From: QHVT01 sp036389275
GTDB lineage: Bacteria > Acidobacteriota > Thermoanaerobaculia > Gp7-AA8
NCBI GenBank assembly: GCA_036389275.1
Contig: DASVQE010000017.1
Span: 12,807 to 76,806, forward strand
DNA length: 64,000 nt
Direction of reading: 5' to 3'
Part shown: positions 1-7,959 of the stretch, piece by piece
Numbering within the stretch: the first letter of the stretch is position 1
Layout: every line of letters begins with the position of its first letter
The notes under the pieces: model-generated
Told to the model about the DNA's origin: nothing
What the model saw: only the letters and a program-made list of their open reading frames with translations
Database searches by the model: none
Translations under genes and position numbers: made by a program

Positions 1-1
1 G

Positions 2-952
2 ACTCTCGACCGCGGCGGCGTGCTCGTCGCGTGGATCGACGCGGGCAGGCTGCACCTCGGCGGCTTCACCAGCGACGGTGCGCGGCGCGAAGTGCACGTC
101 GTCGACACCGATCACGACGTCTACGACGTGCGCGTGCTGAGCGCCGGCGCGCAGTCGCTGCTGGCCTGGGTCGAGCGCGACGGGAGCTACTTCGCCACGC
201 GCGTCGATGCGAGCGGCACGCCGGTCCCGCCGGCGGTGCGCCTCAGCGGCGCCGGCGAAGGCCTCGACGCGCCGTCGATCGCCACCAACGGCACGGAGTG
301 GCTGGTGGCGTGGCGGCAGAGCCAGGAGATCGTCACGACGTTGATCTCGCCGAACTTCGACGGCAACGGCCTGCAGCATTTCGGTGCGGACGGCGTACAG
401 CAGACGAATCCCAGCGTCGCTGCAACCGACGACGGATTCGTGGTCACGTGGTCGGAGGATGAAGTCATCGATCGCCAGAACCGCGTGCGCGTGGTCGCGG
501 AGCGGCTCGACGCGCGCGGCCTGCGCGTCTCCGGCGGCGTGCGTCTGTTCGACGAAGCGTCGAACGGTTCGGGACAGGGGTTCACGCTCTGGCCGACGCT
601 CGGCTGCGGCGCGCGCACGTGCGTCGTGACCTGGACTGTCGGCGACCGAGCGTACGCGCAGCTCATCGGGGCCGACGCGCAGCGGCGCGGCGAAGCGCAT
701 GAGATCGGCGCGACCGGGTCGATCGTGATCGTTGCCTCGCCGAACGGTGCGTTCCGCCTCTACAGCCGCGCGAGCTTCTTCGATCTCGACGCGGACGGGA
801 ACCCGATCGGTAGCGGGCAGTGGACGGCGCGGAGCGTCGATCAGGTGAGCGCCGTGCTCGTCGACGGGCTGCGCACGCTCTACGTCTACGAGCGCGGTGG
901 CCGCGTCTACGTGCAGGTGCCGTCGCCGCGCGCGCGAGCGGTTCGACACTGA
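2..952 (+). CDS. C-terminal part of a secreted beta-propeller/repeat-type protein (5' partial)
   Basis: The frame is open to the left edge, so the true start lies outside the window; a GTG at 20 is only an internal codon. About 315 residues are visible. The protein consists of short beta-strand-like repeats built around 'WLVAW', 'FVVTWSE' and 'CVVTWTVG', each followed by a surface loop, which is typical of secreted proteins that compare stored data with stretches of WD/propeller-like strands. It has no catalytic motif and no membrane segment in the visible part. The stop is 15 bases before the ferredoxin gene, but I infer no functional link. The family is not recognised by name; similar proteins are common in Acidobacteriota and Myxococcota as long extracellular proteins. 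The reading frame itself is well supported by codon bias (C/G in third positions). Confidence 0.7.
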   Translation, partial: TLDRGGVLVAWIDAGRLHLGGFTSDGARREVHVVDTDHDVYDVRVLSAGAQSLLAWVERDGSYFATRVDASGTPVPPAVRLSGAGEGLDAPSIATNGTEWLVAWRQSQEIVTTLISPNFDGNGLQHFGADGVQQTNPSVAATDDGFVVTWSEDEVIDRQNRVRVVAERLDARGLRVSGGVRLFDEASNGSGQGFTLWPTLGCGARTCVVTWTVGDRAYAQLIGADAQRRGEAHEIGATGSIVIVASPNGAFRLYSRASFFDLDADGNPIGSGQWTARSVDQVSAVLVDGLRTLYVYERGGRVYVQVPSPRARAVRH

Positions 953-967
953 GGTAAGCTCGCGCTC

Positions 968-1750
968 GTGGGCGTCACCGGCTTCTTCACCGACTCGACG
1001 CTTTGCATCGGATGCAAAGCGTGCGAGGTGGCTTGCAAGGAGTGGAACGACGTGCCGCACGACGGCTTCCTCTGGTCGGGGCTCTCGTACGACAACACGC
1101 TCGGACTCGGTCATTCGACCTGGCGGCATGTGAAGTTCGTCGAGCATGGCACCACCATCGGCGCCGGCGGCAACGCGCCGCAGACGATGTCGTGGCAGTT
1201 CTCATCCGACGTCTGCAAGCATTGCGAGCACGCCGGCTGTCTCGAGGCGTGTCCGACCGGCTCGATCATCCGCACCGAGTTCGGCAGCGTCTACATCCAG
1301 CCCGACATCTGCAACGGCTGCGGCTACTGCGTCGTCACCTGTCCGTTCGGCGTGGTCGACCGGCGGCCCGACGACGGACGCGCGTTCAAGTGCACCTTCT
1401 GCTACGACCGCCAGAAAGCAGGGGAGACGCCGGCCTGCGCAAAAGCGTGTCCGACCGAGTCGATCCTCTTCGGCGACCTCGAGTCGCTCGAGCGCGCCGC
1501 CGATGCGCGCATCGCCAAGCTGCACGCGGCCGGGATGACCGACGCGAAGATCTGGAACCCGAAGGAGACCAGCGTCGGCGGCACGCACGCCTTCTTCCTC
1601 GTGCGCGGCGACGCGCGCAGCTACAACCTTCCGGAGAAACCGGAAGTACCGACCACGCTACTCGGACCGGCGTGGAAGTCGGCTGCCGCGGCGGCGGGCG
1701 TGATGGCGCTCGGCGCGCTGCTGGCGTTCGCCTTCGGCGGCAGGCGATGA
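968..1750 (+). CDS. 4Fe-4S ferredoxin-type electron-transfer subunit (FdnH/HybA/DmsB family) with C-terminal membrane anchor
   Basis: This 260-residue protein would pass electrons between a periplasmic molybdenum or tungsten oxidoreductase and a membrane quinone subunit. Four cysteine groups are visible: CIGCKACEVAC near residues 13-23, CKHCEHAGCLEAC, CNGCGYCVVTC and CTFC...CAKAC, which is enough for four [4Fe-4S] clusters as in formate dehydrogenase beta subunits. The N-terminal start and the single hydrophobic helix near the C-terminus (about residues 236-257) fit FdnH/FdhB better than DmsB. The start is GTG with a GAGG-like site upstream. Its stop overlaps the ATG of the NrfD gene (ATGA), so the two are translationally coupled. 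The catalytic subunit is not adjacent upstream or downstream, which is unusual. Confidence 0.9.
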   Translation: MGVTGFFTDSTLCIGCKACEVACKEWNDVPHDGFLWSGLSYDNTLGLGHSTWRHVKFVEHGTTIGAGGNAPQTMSWQFSSDVCKHCEHAGCLEACPTGSIIRTEFGSVYIQPDICNGCGYCVVTCPFGVVDRRPDDGRAFKCTFCYDRQKAGETPACAKACPTESILFGDLESLERAADARIAKLHAAGMTDAKIWNPKETSVGGTHAFFLVRGDARSYNLPEKPEVPTTLLGPAWKSAAAAAGVMALGALLAFAFGGRR

Positions 1751-2568
1751 GCGAGACGTACTACGACCTGCCGCTGCTGAAGTCTCCGGTGTGGACGTGG
1801 GAAGTGCCGCTCTACTTTTTCGTGGGCGGCGCGGCCGGCGCGTCGTCGGCGCTTGCGATGATCGCGCAGCTCACGCGTGCCGACGCCGCGCTCGTGCGCG
1901 ACGCGCGCCGCATCGCCGCCGCCGGCGCGGTACTTTCCGGGCCGCTGCTCGTGTCCGACCTCGGGCGTCCGGAGCGTTTCCTGAACATGCTGCGCGTCTT
2001 CAAGCCGCAGTCGCCGATGTCCGTCGGCGCCTGGACGCTGGCGGCGTTCGGCGGCGCGTCGACGGTGGCGGTGATCGCGACGAAGCGGCTGCGGCCGGTC
2101 GGCGATGTTTCCGCGGTCGCCGCCGCGCTCACCGGGTTGACCATGGCCACCTACACCGGCGTGCTCCTCGGCGCGACGGCCATTCCGGTCTGGAAGGAAC
2201 ACGTGCGGATGCTGCCGGTGCACTTCGGCGCGTCGGCGCTCGGCTCGGCGGTCTCGCTGCTCGAGCTGCGCGGCCATCGCGAGGGCGCGCTCCAGTCGCT
2301 CGGACTCGGCGCGGCGCTCTTCGAAACGCTCGCCGCCTTCGCGCTCGACGGCGAGATTTCACGCGCGTCGCAGCCGCTGCGCGAAGGCCGCAGCGGCACG
2401 CTCACGCGCGCGGCCGCCGCGCTCTCCGGACCGATTCCGCTCGCGCTCCGTCTCCTCGGCGCGCGCAAAGCAGCCGCGGTCTCGACGCTCCTCGGCTCGC
2501 TGGCCACGCGCTTCGCCTGGGTCGAAGCAGGGAAGGTGAGCGCGAAAGACGTGCGCGTGGCGCTGTAG
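1747..2568 (+). CDS. NrfD/PsrC-family polytopic membrane subunit
   Basis: This 273-residue membrane protein is the likely quinone/quinol-reacting partner of the ferredoxin-like protein encoded just before it; the start codon overlaps that gene's stop by four bases. The sequence shows about eight hydrophobic segments, beginning with WTWEVPLYFFVGGAAGASS, a signature stretch of the NrfD/PsrC family, and the conserved LVSDLGRPERFLNMLRVFKP motif after the second helix. The length is slightly short for NrfD proteins (usually about 300-400). Family members exchange electrons with menaquinone and may contribute to proton movement. Role assignment to formate, polysulfide or another substrate cannot be made because the catalytic subunit is not in the window. 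It ends two bases before the convergent RDD gene. Confidence 0.88.
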   Translation: MSETYYDLPLLKSPVWTWEVPLYFFVGGAAGASSALAMIAQLTRADAALVRDARRIAAAGAVLSGPLLVSDLGRPERFLNMLRVFKPQSPMSVGAWTLAAFGGASTVAVIATKRLRPVGDVSAVAAALTGLTMATYTGVLLGATAIPVWKEHVRMLPVHFGASALGSAVSLLELRGHREGALQSLGLGAALFETLAAFALDGEISRASQPLREGRSGTLTRAAAALSGPIPLALRLLGARKAAAVSTLLGSLATRFAWVEAGKVSAKDVRVAL

Positions 2569-2570
2569 CG

Positions 2571-3020
2571 TCACGCCGCGACGCAGTGCGTCTCGGACAT
2601 CCGATCCGGCAGCAGAAAGAGGAACCCGAGTCCGGCCGTCAGCAGCGAGAGATAGAACGCCGCCCAGCGCACCGTCGCGTCGTGCAGCGACATCGCGCCG
2701 CCGCTCTGCGGCACGACGCGCACGTCGAAGATCGCGCCGCCGATGGTCTTGCCCCAGAGTAGCCACGAGCCGACGAAGTAGTAGTAGGAGAGGACGATCA
2801 CGAACCCGCCGAGGGATGCGAGATGCAGCCACGAGGACGGCTGCGGCAGCAGCGGCGAGAGCGCGAGGACCAGCGCGGCGAAGAGCGAGAGATCGGTCAG
2901 CAGCGCCAGCAACCGTTTGAAGCGCGAGGCGCGCGCGCCGGTTGCCGTGGTCCGTTGCTCCGCCGCCGGCTCTTCGATCACCGGCACCGCCTCGAGCTCG
3001 ATCTCATCGAATCGCGGCAT
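2571..3020 (-). CDS. RDD-family small membrane protein
   Basis: A 149-residue protein with an acidic N-terminal tail and three hydrophobic segments after residue 38. The first carries the RDD hallmark Arg followed by Asp in helix one (RFKRLLALLTDLSLF), and a later stretch LLWGKTIGGAIFDVRVV matches the conserved 'GKT.GK...G.RVV' of this family. RDD proteins have been linked to ion transport in a few bacteria, but most are uncharacterised. I chose the ATG at 3020 because a GGGAGG site lies five bases upstream; a GTG at 3023 directly precedes it. It lies 27 bases downstream of the TPR gene on the same strand, so the pair is probably co-transcribed. Confidence 0.85.
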   Translation of the reverse strand: MPRFDEIELEAVPVIEEPAAEQRTTATGARASRFKRLLALLTDLSLFAALVLALSPLLPQPSSWLHLASLGGFVIVLSYYYFVGSWLLWGKTIGGAIFDVRVVPQSGGAMSLHDATVRWAAFYLSLLTAGLGFLFLLPDRMSETHCVAA

Positions 3021-3047
3021 CACACCCTCCCGACCGTGGCTGCTGGT

Positions 3048-5246
3048 TCAGCCCTGTCTCAACGGTAAATACTTTACGTAAATTTTATACAGTAAGTCTT
3101 TCGGTTGTCCGTCGTAACGGCCGGCCAGGGCGCGGCTGCGCTTGGCCAGCTCGTCGTTCGGATTCACTTTCAGCACTTCGTCGAACTCGCGCGACGCATC
3201 GGGCAGACGCTCTTCCTGCAGCGCCGTGACGCCGAGGTTGAAATGCGCGTCGAGGATCATCCGCTGCACGTTTGCGTTTTGGGGATCCTGCGCGAGCAGC
3301 GGCTGCAGGTCGCCGAGCGCGTCGGCGTACTTATGCTCGGCGAAAAGCGCGCGCGCCGAGTCGAGCTTGCCCGCTTGCGCCGCGGCCATGTCGTACTGCG
3401 CCTTCATGTCGGCTGGCAGCGGGCGCACCTTCATCGCGTCTTCGAACGCCGTCTTCGCCGCGGAGTAGTCGTGCGAAGCGATGGCGGCGGCAGCGGTGGT
3501 GAGGCGTTGCTGGTAATAGACGGCGGCGGGCATGCCCTCGATGAGCTGCGCCGACTTTGATTTCCGCTGCTGCAGGTCGGCGATCATCACCAGGGCGCGG
3601 TCGTGTTGCGGGTCGTCGGGCTTGACGTCCTGCAGCAGCGCGATGGCTTGATCGAACTTGCCGCTGTTCGCCAGCGACGAGGCGCGGGCGAACGTCGCCT
3701 GCGAGGTCGTCGGCGCGGGCTCGTCGCCGCCGGAGAACTTCGTGTAGGCGAAGTAGCCGGCGCCGGCGAGGATGACGATGCCGAGGATCGCCGCGAGGAG
3801 ACCGACCGGCAGGCGCCGCGCGGTGGCGGGACGCGCTTGCGGTGCCGTTGCCGCGGCCGCGCGCTTCGCCTTCGCGCCGGACTGCACCGGCGGCGCGGCG
3901 GCGACCGTGCCCGGATCGGGCGGGATGAGCGTTTCGCCGCCCGACATCGGCGCGTCATCGAAAAAGTCGAGGTCGAGCTTGTCGTTCGCGGACGGCGGAA
4001 TGACCGCTTCCGTCGCGCCGCCCGCGGCCGCGTCATCGATGCGCGCGAGGTAATCCTCGGCCGTGGAGTTGCGCGGATCGACGCGGAGGATCTCCGTGAA
4101 CTCCGAGCGCGCGCGCGCCAGGTCGCGGCGGTCGAACGCGGCGATCGCGGAGTCGAGCAGTTCGTCGACCTGCTGCTCGATCTGGCGACGCTTCACCTTC
4201 GCGCGCTCGATGCGCTCGGAGGCGGCGTCGTTCGTGACGTCGATCAGGAAGATGCGCGACCAGAGATCGATGGCCTGCTGATAGTCGCCTGCGTCGAAGG
4301 CGCGATCGCCGTCGGCGAGGTACTGATCGATCTTCTTCTGCTCGTCGTCCGACGTCGCCACCGACGCCGTCGTGAAATCGAATTCGTTGAGCGCGTCGGT
4401 GATCTTCGTCGGCTCCGGCGCGGGCGCGGCAGGCGTGGCCGGCGCATCGAACGAGAAGCTGCCGAACGCGTCGGCCGACGCGTCGCCGCCGCCGAACGAG
4501 AAGTCGCCGAAGCCGCTCTCCTGCGCCGGCGTTGCCGGCGCGTCGAAGGAGAAGTTCGCGAACGACGGCGCGGCCGGCTTGTCGGTCGGTTTGTCTTCTT
4601 CGAAGGTGAAGCCGAAGTCGGCGGCTTGTGCGGCGGTGCGGCCGGTGGCCTGCTGCGAAGTGTCGTCGACGACGAACGAGCTGCTCGGCGGCGGCGGCGC
4701 GCTGCGCGGCGTCTTCTCCCGTTCGCTCAGAGCCCTGCCGGCGCGGATCACGTCGGGATGCGTCGGATCGAGCGCGCGCGCCTTCTCGAGCTCCATGCGT
4801 GCGCCGGTGAGATTGCCGGCGTCGAGCGCCTGTTCCGATTTGCGCGCGAACTGCTGCACGAACGGCGCGGCCTCGAGCTTCTCGCGCGCCTCATCGGCGA
4901 GCACGCGCGCGTCGTCATTCATCAGATCCTCGGACAGGATCTCCGAGGTGAGATGGATGACGCGCGTGAAATCGCGCGCTGCCATCGCCTGCCGCGCCTG
5001 CTCGACCGTCGGCAATTCCTCGGCCGGCAGCAGCGCGTCGAGATCGAGCGGCAGACTCGGATTGCGCGTCTTCTCGAGCAGCTTGCGCGCCGGATCGAAC
5101 TGCGGATCCATCTGCAGGATCAGGTTGCAGCCGGCCGTGACTTCGTCGATGCGCCCTTGCCGGTAAAGCGCCAGCGTCTGCTGGAACGTGGAGACGACGC
5201 GGTCTTTCACCGGAGACGGCAACGAAGGCGTGCCTGGATAGCTCAT
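3048..5246 (-). CDS. TPR-repeat protein with central transmembrane helix
   Basis: This 732-residue protein has two sets of tetratricopeptide-like helices separated by a membrane helix at about residues 480-504 (hydrophobic run VGLLAAILGIVILAGAGYFA). The N-terminal half (cytoplasmic by inference) has TPR-like units at about 20-170 and 300-400. Between them lies a low-complexity Phe/Ser/Asp/Ala/Pro linker (about 215-285) in which FSFDAPATPA occurs twice and related FSF/FGF motifs recur. The C-terminal half (about 515-715) holds further TPR units, including QEERLPDASREFDEVLKVNPND. TPR proteins act as assembly or docking scaffolds; no enzyme domain is visible. It is read divergently from ridA across a short region with a symmetric TATAGCTATA, and is followed by the RDD gene. 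Confidence 0.85.
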   Translation of the reverse strand: MSYPGTPSLPSPVKDRVVSTFQQTLALYRQGRIDEVTAGCNLILQMDPQFDPARKLLEKTRNPSLPLDLDALLPAEELPTVEQARQAMAARDFTRVIHLTSEILSEDLMNDDARVLADEAREKLEAAPFVQQFARKSEQALDAGNLTGARMELEKARALDPTHPDVIRAGRALSEREKTPRSAPPPPSSSFVVDDTSQQATGRTAAQAADFGFTFEEDKPTDKPAAPSFANFSFDAPATPAQESGFGDFSFGGGDASADAFGSFSFDAPATPAAPAPEPTKITDALNEFDFTTASVATSDDEQKKIDQYLADGDRAFDAGDYQQAIDLWSRIFLIDVTNDAASERIERAKVKRRQIEQQVDELLDSAIAAFDRRDLARARSEFTEILRVDPRNSTAEDYLARIDDAAAGGATEAVIPPSANDKLDLDFFDDAPMSGGETLIPPDPGTVAAAPPVQSGAKAKRAAAATAPQARPATARRLPVGLLAAILGIVILAGAGYFAYTKFSGGDEPAPTTSQATFARASSLANSGKFDQAIALLQDVKPDDPQHDRALVMIADLQQRKSKSAQLIEGMPAAVYYQQRLTTAAAAIASHDYSAAKTAFEDAMKVRPLPADMKAQYDMAAAQAGKLDSARALFAEHKYADALGDLQPLLAQDPQNANVQRMILDAHFNLGVTALQEERLPDASREFDEVLKVNPNDELAKRSRALAGRYDGQPKDLLYKIYVKYLPLRQG

Positions 5247-5259
5247 GCGGTCGGGCGAT

Positions 5260-5269
5260 TATAGCTATA
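5260..5269. promoter_or_regulatory. Shared divergent -10-like element TATAGCTATA
   Basis: The 51-base gap between the TPR gene and ridA contains the palindrome TATAGCTATA, which gives a good -10-like hexamer on either strand. It lies about 28 bases upstream of the ridA ATG and 14 bases upstream of the TPR start. No convincing -35 was seen on either side. A divergent sigma-70 type promoter is inferred; if used leftwards the TPR message would have a very short leader. Confidence 0.4.
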
Positions 5270-5297
5270 CTGCGCGCGCAGAAAGGATTGCACGCAG

Positions 5298-5672
5298 ATG
5301 GACTATGTCGCCACCGACTCCGCGCCGAAAGCGATCGGGCCGTATTCGCAGGCCGTGAAGGCGAACGGACTGCTCTTCACTTCGGGGCAGATCGCGCTCG
5401 ATCCGGCCAGCGGAAACCTGGTCGAGGAGAGCTTCGAGGCGCAGGCCCATCGGGTCTTTCGCAATCTCGAGGCGGTGCTGCGCGAGGCCGGCAGCGACTT
5501 CAGCCGTGTGCTGCGCGCCACCGTCTACCTGACCGACTTGGCGAACTTCCAGACTCTCAACGCCATCTACGCCGACTATTTCGGCGCGCACAAACCGGCC
5601 CGGACCACAGTGGGCGTGGCCCAGTTGCCGAAAGGCGGAGCGGTCGAGATCGATCTGATCGCGCTGCTGTAA
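5298..5672 (+). CDS. ridA: RidA family enamine/imine deaminase
   Basis: A 124-residue protein with full-length similarity to the RidA/YjgF/UK114 family, which hydrolyses reactive enamine and imine intermediates released by PLP enzymes such as threonine dehydratase. Visible landmarks are AIGPYSQAVKANGLLFTSGQIALDP at the N-terminus (given here in parts: AIGPYSQAV, then FTSGQIALDP), the conserved arginine in KPARTTV that contacts the substrate carboxylate, and the closing VEIDLIALL. It is expected to be a cytoplasmic homotrimer. The start ATG has an AAGGA site ten bases upstream. It stands alone between the divergent TPR gene and the downstream secreted metalloprotease. Confidence 0.95.
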   Translation: MDYVATDSAPKAIGPYSQAVKANGLLFTSGQIALDPASGNLVEESFEAQAHRVFRNLEAVLREAGSDFSRVLRATVYLTDLANFQTLNAIYADYFGAHKPARTTVGVAQLPKGGAVEIDLIALL

Positions 5673-5717
5673 TTTCAGCAAGTTAGTGGCACCTCGGTTG
5701 CAGTTGTCGCAACCACC

Positions 5718-6986
5718 ATGTCCCCCCGGTTCCCGGCTTTTCTCCTGGCGCTCCTCCTGACACTCCCGACCTTCGCGGCGACGCGGATGATGTACGAGAT
5801 CAAGGGGACGGCCACGGAGCTCGAGTGGGCACCGACCGCATTTCCGCTCCCGTACGAAGTCGACCAGCGCCTCGCCCAGCTCGATTCGCGCGCGCAGATG
5901 ATGGTCGACCGCGCCTTCGCCGCCTGGACTTCGCTGCCCGATGCGAACATCCGCTTCGAGTCGCGCGGCCTGGTCGCGAATGCAACGGCGGCGCGCAGCG
6001 ACGGGCGGGTGGTGGTGAGCGTCGCCGACGATCTCTTCGCCAATCAGGGCGCGCTCGCGCTGACGACGTACACCTTCGATGATGCCGGCCGCTTCACCGA
6101 CGCCGACATCCAGGTCGATCCGTCGCTCTTCAAGGGAACCTTCAACGCGCAGATGGCGCTCGAGCATGAGGTCGGTCACGTCCTCGGACTCGATCACTCG
6201 GCGGTGCTCTCGGCGGTCATGTATCCGTTCGTCGGCAGCGGCACCGACGTCGCGCCGCTCGACAGCGACGACCGCATCGCCATCGCCCAGACCTATCCGC
6301 GCAAAGATCCGACGCTGACCGGCGCGACGCTGCAGGGCCGCGTCTACGGCGACAGCGGCGCGGTGTTCGGCGCGCAGGTGGTCGCGCTCAACGAGCGCGG
6401 CGAGCCGGTGGCGACGGCGCTCACCGCGGTGAGCGGCGAGTTCACGCTGGCCGGCGTGCCGACGGGACGCTACCGCCTCTACGCCGAGCCGCTCGACGGG
6501 CCGGTCGACGCGCGCTGCCTGCAGGGCATGTGGCGCCGCGCCAGCTCGACTTCCTTCCCGACGCAGTTCTTCGCCGGTCCGCCGATCGAGGTGGAAAGCG
6601 GAAAGGTGTACGGCAATCTCTCCGTCAATACGGCAGGCGCGGCGCACCTCAATCCGCGCTGGATCGGCGCGACGCCGGCCGGCTCGAATTCGCTGAGCCT
6701 CTCGACGATGCCGCTCACGCTGCGGCCGGGACAGAACGTCACCATCGCCGTCGGCGGCGACGGCTTCACCAGCGGCATGACCGAGTTCGAGGTGCTGAAT
6801 CCGGCCCTGCGGCGCGTCTCCGGCTTCGTGTGGGACGGCAACTACGTGAAGGCGGACTTTGTCGTGCAGCCCGATGCCGCGAACGGCTCGGCCGTGATCG
6901 AAGTGCGCAGCGGCCGCGAGGCGGCCATGCTTACCGGCGCGCTGCGGATTCAGAACGCGATGCGAGTGCGCGCCGTAAGGCACTGA
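5718..6986 (+). CDS. Secreted matrixin-like zinc metalloprotease (peptidase M10) with carboxypeptidase-like regulatory domain
   Basis: This 422-residue protein starts with a cleavable signal peptide (hydrophobic FLLALLLTLPTFA, about residues 8-20). The catalytic domain spans about 25-200 and carries HEVGHVLGLDHS (H150, E151, H154, H160), the extended zinc motif of metzincins, followed by the Met-turn VMYP. These residues predict an active endopeptidase. A second domain at about 205-270 is carboxypeptidase regulatory-like (GRVYGDSGAVFGAQVVAL ... GEFTLAGVPTGRYRL), a beta-sandwich common in secreted proteins. The remainder is beta-rich and may be an IPT/TIG-like fold. No propeptide cysteine switch was recognised. 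It overlaps the convergent downstream gene by 56 bases. Confidence 0.9.
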   Translation: MSPRFPAFLLALLLTLPTFAATRMMYEIKGTATELEWAPTAFPLPYEVDQRLAQLDSRAQMMVDRAFAAWTSLPDANIRFESRGLVANATAARSDGRVVVSVADDLFANQGALALTTYTFDDAGRFTDADIQVDPSLFKGTFNAQMALEHEVGHVLGLDHSAVLSAVMYPFVGSGTDVAPLDSDDRIAIAQTYPRKDPTLTGATLQGRVYGDSGAVFGAQVVALNERGEPVATALTAVSGEFTLAGVPTGRYRLYAEPLDGPVDARCLQGMWRRASSTSFPTQFFAGPPIEVESGKVYGNLSVNTAGAAHLNPRWIGATPAGSNSLSLSTMPLTLRPGQNVTIAVGGDGFTSGMTEFEVLNPALRRVSGFVWDGNYVKADFVVQPDAANGSAVIEVRSGREAAMLTGALRIQNAMRVRAVRH

Positions 6987-7959
6987 TCGCGGTCTCGTCG
7001 TCCGGCAGCAGCGCGATCGCGCGAATACTCTTGCGCAGTCCGGCCAGTCCGTTCGCGATCACCGGCTCGCGCAGCGTGATCAGCCAGCGCGGCGCATCGA
7101 GGATGGCCACCTTCAGCACGCCGCGCTGCTTCCACTCGCTCTCGGCCGCGATCTCTTCGATCGCGGCGATGTTGTCGAGAGCGATGCGCGCGCTCCAGCG
7201 CATGCCGTAGCGCAGCTCCAGCGTCTCGTCGTCGAAGGTGGTGCGGCGCAGGCGCAGCGCGTGGTAGTCGCCGATCAGCCAGACCATCGCCCAGACATCC
7301 ATCGCCGTCCAGAACCACGCCGCGCCCGTGCTCCAGCGCATCAGCAGCAGGTGCACGCCGACCGACTCGAACGCAATCAGCACCAGCAGGCAGATGACGA
7401 TGGTCGACCATTCGTGGCGGCGGTGGAACGTCATCGAGCGTTCGTCGTCCGCCGCTTCCCGTTTGCGCCAGACGAAAAGCGCGTAATAGATCATCGCCAC
7501 TTCGGAGGCGATGGCGTCGCCGGCGCGGCCGTCGCCGCCGATGGCGCGGGCGGCGGTGGAGATGCGGACGTACGGATCTGCGTCCTTCAGTCCTTCCCGC
7601 CGCATCCTGACGATGCGCTGCACGAGCGCGCCGATGAGCGCGAGCTCGGCCAGCGAGCCGACGTACAGGCCGAGGTCGTGGAGGAACTGCTGTTGCGCCC
7701 GCGGCAGCAGCAACGCGGCGAGCGCGGAGCCGGCCAGGAAGACCGGCGCGATCGTCAGCGGACGCGCGCGGCCGTTGCGCACGACGAAGAACCAGTAGAG
7801 CAGCGGCGCGCTGATGGTGAGATCGAAGGTGACGCCCCAGGCGGCCACGTCGGGATTCATGGCGAAGGCGCGCGAGCGGACCACGGCGCAGCAGGCGGCG
7901 ACGAGAACGAGCGCAGCGAGGGTGAAGCGCGCCGCAGGGCGGCGGAGGACGGACGTCAC
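6931..7959 (-). CDS. Polytopic membrane protein of unknown function, possible PH-like domain
   Basis: A 342-residue protein I do not recognise by name. The N-terminal half has several hydrophobic helices (first FTLAALVLVAACCAVV, then a run around PLLYWFFVV and later ALAALLLP and YVGSLAELALIGALV). After a cytoplasmic section comes another helix pair (TIVICLLVLIAFESVGVHLLL, split here: TIVICLLVLIAF, ESVGVHLLL) and then a soluble tail. That tail (YHALRLRRTTFDDETLELRYGMRW..IALDNIAAIEEI) resembles the strands of bacterial PH-like domains that follow membrane helices. The GTG start overlaps the stop of the upstream GGDEF/EAL gene (GTGA), so the two are coupled; a role linked to cyclic di-GMP signalling is inferred only from this. 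Its 3' end overlaps the metalloprotease gene. Confidence 0.72.
   Translation of the reverse strand: MTSVLRRPAARFTLAALVLVAACCAVVRSRAFAMNPDVAAWGVTFDLTISAPLLYWFFVVRNGRARPLTIAPVFLAGSALAALLLPRAQQQFLHDLGLYVGSLAELALIGALVQRIVRMRREGLKDADPYVRISTAARAIGGDGRAGDAIASEVAMIYYALFVWRKREAADDERSMTFHRRHEWSTIVICLLVLIAFESVGVHLLLMRWSTGAAWFWTAMDVWAMVWLIGDYHALRLRRTTFDDETLELRYGMRWSARIALDNIAAIEEIAAESEWKQRGVLKVAILDAPRWLITLREPVIANGLAGLRKSIRAIALLPDDETAISALRRALASRSESAARR

Noticed and set aside
1003..1746. Long extension of the NrfD frame upstream to 1003
   Set aside because: That part is Arg-rich shadow of the ferredoxin gene; the ATG at 1747 overlaps the ferredoxin stop and begins the family's conserved N-terminus.
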